Source of the DNA: Actinomycetota bacterium
GTDB lineage: Bacteria > Acidobacteriota > Blastocatellia > Chloracidobacteriales > Chloracidobacteriaceae
Reading direction: 5' to 3'
Assembly (NCBI GenBank): GCA_013298335.1
Contig: JAAFHI010000120.1
Span: forward strand, 1 to 7,807
DNA length: 7,807 nt
Under the pieces are notes generated by a model. It was not told where the DNA came from and searched no databases. It worked only from the letters and a program-made list of their open reading frames with translations. Of this stretch, positions 1 to 4,504 are shown piece by piece; the first letter of the stretch is position 1, and each line of letters starts with the position of its first letter. Made by a program: the position numbers and the translations under genes.

Positions 1-2020
1 CTTCGGCCAGTCCCAGTGCCGCCGCATCCGTTGGGTGAATCCGTAAACTGCCTTCCGGATCCGTTTTGCGCCAGGCCGGATCACGGTAAATCGCGTTTGC
101 GTTGTAGGACCGTCGCTCGCCGGCGGTGAGGACAAACGGAAACGCCGGGTCGCCGGTCGGCGCATGCGGATCGAGCGCCGCGAGTTCATCCAGCATTTCG
201 GGAATGGCGAGATGCACCCGCCCGTCGGTGTGTCGGATAAAATTCCACGTTTCTTCATATTCGTTCTCGCTGAAAACCGTTCCCGAGCGATTGCCGAGAA
301 TCGCCGCGAACAGGGCTTCGCCGAGCATCGGGCCGTCGCCCCGGTGTCCGGCGCGTTTGACGGCTTCGGCATTTTTTGCCGCGAACTGATGCGCCGTGGC
401 CCAGAGGTACGCCGCGGCGGCGGCGCCGTCGGGCAGGGTCGGTCCGAGCGTTTCATACAGAATGACCGCGCCGAAATCGGCGAGTTCCGGTCGCTGCTTC
501 ATCAGTTTCTGAAAACCCATCGCAAACGCGAGCCGGTTCGACTTCGCCGCCTGTTTCAATTCGTCGAAATCGTCGGTCAGCCCGCCAACCGCGCGAATCA
601 GCCGGGTGTAGATCTCCGGCTCGGGCAAGGTTCCCGGCAGCGGTTCGAACAGCGGTTTCCGCAGGTGAAAGGCATTCTTCGGAAATTCGAGGTTGAAGTA
701 GGTCGCTTCCCACTTTTCGAACTGCGAGGCGGCGGGCAGGACGTAATGCGCCGCCTGCGCCGTTTCCGTCATCGCGACGTCAATCACGACGAGCAGATCG
801 AGCTTCGCGAACGCTGCGCGGTAGGCCGTCGTGTCGGGCATGGTCACGAGCGGATTACCGCTGTCCACGATGAGCGCGCGGGTCCGGTCGGGATGATCGG
901 TCGTGATTTCCGCCGGAAGAATCGCGGGCGGCAGCAGGTTGGCGATGAAGGGAAATCCGGTCACCGCCGACCGTTTCTGGCGCTCGCCCTCGTCGGAATG
1001 CCCGATCAGCGGCACGAGCGTGGTGTGGAGGTTGACGCCGCCTTTCTTGCCGAAGTTTCCGGTCAGCAGAAAAAGCAGCGAGCGCAGGTAGGCGTTGAGG
1101 GTGCTGTTGAGCGTCTGCTCGATGCCGAGGTCGGTGCGGACGCAGCAGGCGCGGGCCTGTCCGATGAGCCGCGCGGCGCGTTCGACGTCGGCGACGGCCA
1201 CGCCGGATTTCTCGGCGAAGTCGGCGACGGAGATTTGTTCGATGGCCGCGATGACGTCGGCGGAACCGGTCGTCCGCTGGGCGAGAAATTCCGCGTCGAG
1301 CAGGTCCTCCCGCACCAGTACGGCGAGGATGGCGGCCATCAGAAAGGCGTCGGTCCCGGGGCGGACCTGAAGATGCAGATCGGCCATCGCGGCGGTTTCG
1401 GTCCGGCGCGGGTCAATCACGATCATCGTCCGGGCGGGGTCTTTCTGGATGTCGATGAGGGTGCGGCGGGCGTTGCGGATGCCGTGCGACTGCCACGGAT
1501 TCGTCCCGATGAAGAGGACCACGTCGGCGTATTCGACATCCTCGGCGGGGTGGCAGTTCTGCCGACCGTAGAGCCGACCGTCCACCCAGAAGCCGCCGGT
1601 CTTTTCCTGCGCCAGCGCCGAATAGTAGTTGTGCGTGCCGAGCGCGGTGCGGAGCGCCTTGCCGTACGGCCCGGCGAGGTGGTTGCCCTGTCCGCCGCCG
1701 CCGTAGTAGGCAATCGCCGTTCCGCCGTGGGTGTCGCGCAATTGGACGAGCTTCGCCGCGATTTCCGCAATCGCCGTTTCCCATGAAATCGGCTCGAAGG
1801 TTCCGTCGGCGGTCCGGCGCAGCGGGGTCGTCAGCCGGTCGCCGTGGTTCTGGTAGAAGTTCAGCCGTTGCGCCTTCTGGCAGAAATAACCCTCCGAAAT
1901 CGGGTGGTTCTTGTCGCCGCGAATGCGGGCCATCTCGCGGTCGCGGACTTCGACTTCGATGCCGCAGTTCCGGCTGCACAGAATGCAGGCCGTCGGGTGC
2001 CATTCGGGGTTCGTGGACAT
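1..2020 (-). CDS. Molybdopterin (bis-MGD) [4Fe-4S] oxidoreductase, formate dehydrogenase/nitrate reductase-like, C-terminus cut by window edge
   Basis: Reading leftward from the ATG at 2020, 673 codons are open and the frame leaves the window without a stop. The N-terminus has a [4Fe-4S] motif C12-x2-C15-x3-C19-x27-C47, the hallmark of the DMSO-reductase superfamily. Further matches are EKTGGFWVDGRLYG (139-152), VLFIGTNPWQSHG (about 168-180), VIDPRRTE, VDSGNPLVTMPD, and VLPAASQFEKWE (about 426-437). A C-terminal molydop-binding domain begins near residue 622 (FPFVLTAGERRSYN). There is no Tat signal, so a cytoplasmic enzyme is likely. Such proteins transfer electrons to or from a Mo- or W-bound substrate; the substrate cannot be told from sequence. 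By eye, the position where formate dehydrogenases carry Cys/Sec appears to be E139 or K140, so formate oxidation is doubtful. The start is supported by GGAG at 2028-2031, 7 nt upstream. The TetR gene lies 54 bp upstream on the same strand, suggesting co-transcription. The family is confident; the reaction is unknown. Confidence 0.93.
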   Translation of the reverse strand, partial: MSTNPEWHPTACILCSRNCGIEVEVRDREMARIRGDKNHPISEGYFCQKAQRLNFYQNHGDRLTTPLRRTADGTFEPISWETAIAEIAAKLVQLRDTHGGTAIAYYGGGGQGNHLAGPYGKALRTALGTHNYYSALAQEKTGGFWVDGRLYGRQNCHPAEDVEYADVVLFIGTNPWQSHGIRNARRTLIDIQKDPARTMIVIDPRRTETAAMADLHLQVRPGTDAFLMAAILAVLVREDLLDAEFLAQRTTGSADVIAAIEQISVADFAEKSGVAVADVERAARLIGQARACCVRTDLGIEQTLNSTLNAYLRSLLFLLTGNFGKKGGVNLHTTLVPLIGHSDEGERQKRSAVTGFPFIANLLPPAILPAEITTDHPDRTRALIVDSGNPLVTMPDTTAYRAAFAKLDLLVVIDVAMTETAQAAHYVLPAASQFEKWEATYFNLEFPKNAFHLRKPLFEPLPGTLPEPEIYTRLIRAVGGLTDDFDELKQAAKSNRLAFAMGFQKLMKQRPELADFGAVILYETLGPTLPDGAAAAAYLWATAHQFAAKNAEAVKRAGHRGDGPMLGEALFAAILGNRSGTVFSENEYEETWNFIRHTDGRVHLAIPEMLDELAALDPHAPTGDPAFPFVLTAGERRSYNANAIYRDPAWRKTDPEGSLRIHPTDAAALGLAE

Positions 2021-2074
2021 CGCGAATCTCCGTTTCTGAATGTAAGGTCGCCCGGATTTCAAACCGCGGCGGCG

Positions 2075-2650
2075 TCAGGATTCCGACAGGCGGCGCGCGG
2101 CGGCGCGACACGTTTTGAGGATGTGACGGGAACGCGCGTCGTCGGCGACGCCCCGCGAAAGGAGCAGTCCACCGACGCTCAGGGCCATGATGGCGATGGC
2201 GCGTTCGGAGGCCGGCGTTTCCCCCGGCGAGAGGAGCGTTTCAAGTTCCGAAAGGTAGCCGTCGAGGTTGCGTTCGTAGGCTTTGCGTGCCTCGTCGCCG
2301 GAGCGGGCGACGTCGGGCGTGAGGGTCGGCAGCGGGCAGCCGTCGGCGACCCGGTCGCGGTGCGCGGCGCTCAGGTATCCGTTGATAACGGCCTGAAGAC
2401 GCTCGACCGGCGGGACGTCATCGGCTTTCGCGGCAGTGGTCGGACGCGCCTCGGCAGCGGCGTTCATGGCTTCGGTGAAGAGGGCGCGTTTGGAAGGGAA
2501 GTGCGCGTAGAAACCGCCGGGCGTCAGCCCGACTTCCGACATGATCGCGTCGATGCCGATGCCGTCGTACCCGTGGGCGCGGAAGAGGCGCGCGGCGGAT
2601 TCGATGATCCGCTGCCGGGTCTCGGCTTTATGTTCTTTTGAATACCGCAT
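2075..2650 (-). CDS. TetR/AcrR-family transcriptional repressor
   Basis: The product is 191 aa, normal TetR length. Residues 8-58 form the TetR N-terminal DNA-binding domain: the helix IIESAARLFRAHGYDGIGID leads to the helix-turn-helix with the signature LTPGGFYAHFPSKRALF (42-58). The remainder is a helical ligand-binding/dimerisation domain containing a GCP motif (104-106) that several TetR subfamilies share. It presumably represses its own promoter and the downstream molybdoenzyme gene, and is released by a small molecule that cannot be deduced. Its start codon lies 3 bp from a perfect palindrome (2654-2683), the obvious operator. No Shine-Dalgarno sequence precedes the ATG and the best -10 box would place transcription start on or next to it, so the mRNA may be leaderless. 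C105, next to the ligand pocket in this fold, could make the sensor responsive to electrophiles or oxidants, but that is speculation. Family assignment is very secure. Confidence 0.96.
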   Translation of the reverse strand: MRYSKEHKAETRQRIIESAARLFRAHGYDGIGIDAIMSEVGLTPGGFYAHFPSKRALFTEAMNAAAEARPTTAAKADDVPPVERLQAVINGYLSAAHRDRVADGCPLPTLTPDVARSGDEARKAYERNLDGYLSELETLLSPGETPASERAIAIMALSVGGLLLSRGVADDARSRHILKTCRAAARRLSES

Positions 2651-2653
2651 AGG

Positions 2654-2683
2654 CCAATAATATGACGCTCGTCATATTATTGG
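2654..2683. promoter_or_regulatory. Perfect palindromic operator of the adjacent TetR-family repressor
   Basis: The left arm CCAATAATATGACG (2654-2667) and right arm CGTCATATTATTGG (2670-2683) are exact reverse complements, separated by CT. Perfect 14-bp arms with a 2-bp centre suit binding of one or two TetR dimers, and the GACG/CGTC core resembles sites of this family. It abuts the repressor start codon (2650) and covers the promoter, which implies autorepression. It is not followed by a T-run on either strand, so it is not a terminator. Confidence 0.85.
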
Positions 2684-2685
2684 AA
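2657..2685 (-). promoter_or_regulatory. Candidate promoter of the TetR-oxidoreductase operon, inside the operator
   Basis: On the minus strand TATTAT (2662-2657) matches the -10 consensus at 5 of 6 positions. A weak -35, TTCCAA (2685-2680, 3 of 6), lies 17 bp upstream. Transcription starting about 7 nt after the -10 box would begin at or beside the A of the TetR ATG (2650), giving a leaderless message. The -10, spacer and part of the -35 all lie within the palindrome, so a bound repressor would block RNA polymerase. This is inferred from sequence alone; the weak -35 limits confidence. Confidence 0.45.
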
Positions 2686-2687
2686 GC

Positions 2688-2718
2688 AAAAAAATCGCGA
2701 CCAGCCGGATCGCGATTT
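2688..2718 (-). terminator. Intrinsic (Rho-independent) terminator of the secreted-protein gene
   Basis: On the minus strand, a 9-bp stem AAATCGCGA / TCGCGATTT (2718-2710 with 2700-2692) encloses a 9-nt loop and runs into seven T residues (2694-2688). This is the classic terminator layout for transcription coming leftward from the gene at 3607-2846. The plus-strand reading lacks a long T-tract, so it acts in one direction. It lies about 128 nt past the stop codon and ends 5 bp before the TetR operator, insulating the TetR operon from read-through. Confidence 0.8.
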
Positions 2719-2738
2719 ATGCCAAAGGTCAATGTTGA

Positions 2739-2772
2739 GTCTTGGAGTCTCAGCGTCTTGGAGTCGGGAGTC
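2739..2772. repeat. Short direct repeats GTCTTGGAGTC
   Basis: GTCTTGGAGTC occurs at 2739-2749 and again at 2755-2765 (period 16), followed by a partial third copy GGGAGTC (2766-2772). The repeats lie in the trailer between the secreted-protein stop codon and its terminator. With two and a half degenerate copies and no spacer regularity this is a simple repeat, not a CRISPR. No function is evident. Confidence 0.6.
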
Positions 2773-2806
2773 AAAAGCAGGAAGAAAGAGAGTTTGTCTT
2801 TTTACC

Positions 2807-2834
2807 TGATACCCGAAACCCGATACCCGACACC
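2807..2834. repeat. Degenerate 7-bp tandem repeat, four units
   Basis: Four consecutive heptamers read TGATACC, CGAAACC, CGATACC and CGACACC, with consensus CGAYACC. They lie 12-39 bp beyond the stop codon of the secreted-protein gene, in its 3' untranslated region. Heptad arrays of this kind change length readily by slippage. No coding or RNA function is evident. Confidence 0.65.
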
Positions 2835-2845
2835 TTTTCTAGTCC

Positions 2846-3607
2846 CTACTTCTGCGGTTGGCTCGGCTTCACGTTCGGTTGAATCGGCTTGAGGTTCGGG
2901 TCGGTGCCGTTGTGGGTGATCGGAGCCTCGGAGGGAAGAATCGTGATGCTCGGTTTGCCGTTCTGGACGAGCGAGCCTTCCGGGACGCCGAGGACGTCTT
3001 CCGGGGTGGTCCGGGCGATTTCCTCGGACTCGCGCGCCATCGCGAGTGGGTCGTCAGCAGCGATCTCGACGATGCCCGCGCCGCCGTCCGGGAAGGTTTC
3101 TTCACCGGCTTCAACCGCCGGTTCGGTCGGAAGTGCTTCGGCGACCATCTCGGTCGGCGCATCCGATTCCATCCAGACGTGAACCCATTCCGCGCCGAAC
3201 TTCATCTTGCCGACGTAGGCGTACTTGGTGTCGGTGGTGAATTCGCGCGAGTGCCAGAGTTTGGCGTTCGAGCCATCGGCCTGCGCGACCAGCCCGACGA
3301 ATTCGAACGCCACCGTCGCGGAAACCGGACGGCTATTCGTGAAGTTGGCGAGGCCGAAATCCGAAGTCTTCACCCGCGCCGTCGAGGTGGTGACGGCTTT
3401 CGGAGTGTTCGATTTCTTTACAATGCGCTTCGCGTGCCGGACGTGGCGGCGATAGTGCCGACGAACTTTCCGGGTACGCTTCTTCATGGTGCGCTTGGCG
3501 GCAACCGACTTGACACCCTTGGCGGGCGCTTCCTTGGCGAAGGATTCGATCTGGAATCCGAAGAGGAAGGCGACGGCGACGATGGTGGCAATGATGAAGC
3601 GGTGCAT
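2846..3607 (-). CDS. Secreted protein of unknown function with basic N-terminal and acidic C-terminal halves
   Basis: I do not recognise this 253-aa protein. Residues 1-24 are a clear signal peptide: MHR, a hydrophobic core (FIIATIVAVAFLFGFQI), and a likely cleavage after SFA. Residues 25-68 are extremely basic (KRTMKKRTRKVRRHYRRH and a second run RHAKRIVKK), suiting binding to nucleic acid, anionic polysaccharide or membrane. Residues about 80-148 look like a small beta-rich domain with conserved-looking aromatics (FEFVGLV, KYAYVGKMKFGAEWVHVWME). Residues 149-210 are acidic (TEPAVEAGEETFPDGG, AADDPLAMARESEEIA). The tail is Pro/Gln/Lys-rich (LKPIQPNVKPSQPQK), as in cell-wall- or envelope-associated linkers. 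The start is supported by the signal peptide and by GAGGT (3620-3616) 8 nt upstream. A long antisense frame overlaps it but lacks a signal peptide or recognisable motif. It has its own terminator and is probably monocistronic. Confidence 0.8.
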   Translation of the reverse strand: MHRFIIATIVAVAFLFGFQIESFAKEAPAKGVKSVAAKRTMKKRTRKVRRHYRRHVRHAKRIVKKSNTPKAVTTSTARVKTSDFGLANFTNSRPVSATVAFEFVGLVAQADGSNAKLWHSREFTTDTKYAYVGKMKFGAEWVHVWMESDAPTEMVAEALPTEPAVEAGEETFPDGGAGIVEIAADDPLAMARESEEIARTTPEDVLGVPEGSLVQNGKPSITILPSEAPITHNGTDPNLKPIQPNVKPSQPQK

Positions 3608-3638
3608 TTGCGGTGACCTCGGCGGTGATTTCTGCCGA

Positions 3639-3661
3639 TATATAGAACAAACCGCGTGCCA
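3639..3661 (-). promoter_or_regulatory. Candidate promoter of the secreted-protein gene, sigma54-like
   Basis: On the minus strand TGGCACG (3661-3655), four bases, then TTGTT (3650-3646) match the sigma54 -24/-12 consensus TGGCACG-N4-TTGCW except for T in place of the -12 C. The element ends 39 bp before the start codon, leaving room for a leader containing the GAGGT ribosome-binding site. An overlapping TATATA (3644-3639) could instead be a sigma70 -10 box, but no -35 is found 17 bp upstream. A single mismatch falls at an important position, so this is a candidate only. Confidence 0.35.
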
Positions 3662-3700
3662 CAGATTCCTTCCGTCAATGCGCTTGGCACAGACGGCCTA

Positions 3701-3760
3701 AAATATTGAAAATAAAGGCCTATTCTTTTATGTAAAATAATTTTTCAATCGAATTTTTAC
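3701..3760. promoter_or_regulatory. AT-rich island between divergent genes
   Basis: Only 11 of 60 bases are G or C, in sharp contrast to the G+C-rich surroundings. It contains an inverted repeat TGTAAAA (3731-3737) / TTTTACA (3755-3761) and a plus-strand TTGAAA (3706-3711) with TATGTA (3729-3734) 17 bp on. Such islands often carry promoters, UP elements or nucleoid-protein sites, or mark inserted DNA. The exact role is unresolved. Confidence 0.35.
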
Positions 3761-3809
3761 ATTCTGACGGTATTCAATACGGTCATTTGTAAAGAAAACC
3801 GACAGTTTT

Positions 3810-3935
3810 GAGCCTCCGGAGGAGGCGAAAGATCGCCAGCCTATGGCGTGAGCCATAGGGGCCTTTGAGGCCGCCGGATTCGTTTCCTATGGCTCATGCC
3901 ATAGGCGAACGGTAAGCCTCCTCCTCCGGAGGCTC
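3810..3935. repeat. 126-bp nested inverted-repeat (MITE/REP-like) element with mirrored hairpins
   Basis: The outer arms GAGCCTCCGGAGGAGG (3810-3825) and CCTCCTCCGGAGGCTC (3920-3935) are exact 16-bp reverse complements. Inside lie two 8-bp hairpins: CCTATGGC-GTGA-GCCATAGG (3840-3859) and CCTATGGC-TCAT-GCCATAGG (3886-3905). The second, reverse-complemented, equals the first except for one loop base (ATGA versus GTGA). The whole is thus one imperfect palindrome with arms of about 50 nt around a 26-nt centre (3860-3885). Smaller stems GGCGA/TCGCC (3824-3837) and GGCC/GGCC (3860-3872) add structure. No open frame fits and no T-tract follows. It lies upstream of both flanking genes, so it is not a terminator. 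It most resembles a palindromic mobile or REP/BIME-type repeat able to form a cruciform; target-site duplications are not obvious. Confidence 0.8.
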
Positions 3936-3972
3936 AGGCGTTTACCGGATTGACACTTCGTTTTGTGCTGTG

Positions 3973-4001
3973 CGAGGGTAGCCCCCGGTCAGTCTCCCTC
4001 G
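3973..4001 (+). promoter_or_regulatory. Inverted repeat upstream of the efflux operon's first gene
   Basis: CGAGGG (3973-3978) and CCCTCG (3996-4001) form 6-bp arms around 17 nt, ending 16 bp before the ATG at 4018. It could be an operator half-site pair for a metal-responsive regulator or a leader hairpin. A TTGACA at 3950-3955 could be a -35 box, but no recognisable -10 follows at 16-18 bp, so the promoter is either activator-dependent or of another sigma class. Confidence 0.3.
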
Positions 4002-4017
4002 AACGTGGTGAACGGTC

Positions 4018-4419
4018 ATGCCCGGAAGGTTCCTCAAATCTGTCGCCGGTATCTGGTTGATCCTGCTGTTTCTGGATTTGACGGTTGTCCATTTTGTCTT
4101 TCCGCACCATGCCGCGAGCGAGATTTTCGGCTGTTCGGTTGAAGCGGTCGTCCACCTCGACACTCCGACCGGGGCGACCGTCCAGCCGACCATGATTGCC
4201 CACCAAGCTGCCGAACATGGCGACCACACGCCGCTGGCTCCGGAGCCAAACAACGGCAACGATCATTCCTGTTTCTGGAACGTGACGACTGTCCGGCATC
4301 TGGAAAGCCAGGCGTTTTCACTCCCCTCCGAAGACGAAACATCCTTCCCCGGTCACGCCGGTTCCCAAACACTCGACCGACCTTTCAGGAACCTTTTCCG
4401 CCCGCCGCGTGTCTCCTAA
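4018..4419 (+). CDS. Small exported or membrane-anchored His/Cys-containing protein of the metal-efflux operon
   Basis: I do not recognise a named family. The 133-aa product starts with a short basic end and a hydrophobic stretch (residues 9-28, VAGIWLILLFLDLTVVHFVF), a signal anchor or signal peptide placing the rest in the periplasm. The exported part has many potential soft/borderline metal ligands: H30, H31, C39, H46, H62, H67, H70, D82, H83 and C85, with a clustered HQAAEHGDH and a DHSCFW motif. A small His/Cys-containing exported protein placed just before czcBA-type genes suggests a periplasmic metal-binding or sensing accessory. That role is inferred from position and composition. The start has only a moderate ribosome-binding site (GGTG, 4007-4010). 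The gap to the adaptor gene is 85 bp on the same strand. The C-terminal third is Pro/Arg/Ser-rich and looks disordered. Confidence 0.72.
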   Translation: MPGRFLKSVAGIWLILLFLDLTVVHFVFPHHAASEIFGCSVEAVVHLDTPTGATVQPTMIAHQAAEHGDHTPLAPEPNNGNDHSCFWNVTTVRHLESQAFSLPSEDETSFPGHAGSQTLDRPFRNLFRPPRVS

Positions 4420-4437
4420 CCAAGCCCGCTCGTGATT

Positions 4438-4466
4438 GCGCGGGGTTTGCACAACCCGTACCGCGC
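4438..4466 (+). promoter_or_regulatory. Intercistronic hairpin between the small protein and the adaptor gene
   Basis: GCGCG (4438-4442) pairs with CGCGC (4462-4466) and GGGTT (4443-4447) with AACCC (4453-4457) around the loop TGCAC, with a 4-nt bulge (GTAC) on one side. There is no immediate T-tract; a run of six T at 4480-4485 lies 13 nt further on. It could protect or process the mRNA, or attenuate transcription to set different levels of the small protein and the pump. Confidence 0.4.
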
Positions 4467-4493
4467 CTTGAAGTCACCGTTTTTTGCCTGGTC

Positions 4494-4498
4494 AGGAG
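4494..4498 (+). promoter_or_regulatory. Ribosome-binding site that fixes the adaptor start
   Basis: AGGAG with a 6-nt spacer precedes ATG 4505. This decides the start against an in-frame TTG at 4484, which lies upstream of the AGGAG and has no comparable site of its own. Confidence 0.85.
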
Positions 4499-4504
4499 AA
4501 TTTC

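Larger units (their letters stand above)
3608..4017. other. 410-bp divergent intergenic region without a gene
   Basis: It separates the leftward secreted-protein gene from the rightward efflux operon. From left to right it holds the secreted gene's ribosome-binding site and promoter candidate (3616-3661), an AT-rich island (about 3701-3760, 11 G/C in 60 bases), the nested palindromic element (3810-3935), and a TTGACA at 3950-3955 without a convincing -10. A CGAGGG-N17-CCCTCG inverted repeat (3973-4001) comes last. No convincing small coding frame or tRNA is visible. Confidence 0.7.

Noticed and set aside
1540..1625. Selenocysteine-encoding in-frame TGA in the oxidoreductase
   Set aside because: No in-frame stop exists in the minus-strand frame from 2020 to 1; the relevant codons are GAA and AAG.
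164..1786. 540-codon open frame on the plus strand
   Set aside because: It is antisense to the molybdopterin oxidoreductase, whose minus-strand frame has clear family motifs. Its translation is Arg/Gly/Val-rich with no recognisable domain, typical of a shadow frame in G+C-rich coding DNA.
2739..2834. Possible CRISPR array
   Set aside because: Repeats are 7-11 bp, few, degenerate and lack unique spacers of constant length; no cas genes nearby.
2858..3616. 252-codon open frame on the plus strand, almost exactly opposite the secreted protein
   Set aside because: No good ribosome-binding site, signal peptide or motif; the minus-strand frame has a signal peptide, GAGGT site and a terminator downstream. 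I keep a small doubt because neither product is a known family.
3810..3935. Bidirectional terminator
   Set aside because: No T-tract follows on either strand, and both flanking genes point away from it, so there is no incoming transcript to stop.
3608..4017. tRNA or small structured RNA gene in the intergenic region
   Set aside because: No cloverleaf or CCA end is visible; the structure present is explained by the nested palindrome.
4484..4504. Earlier TTG start for the adaptor, adding 7 residues
   Set aside because: AGGAG (4494-4498) lies inside this extension and is properly spaced for ATG 4505.
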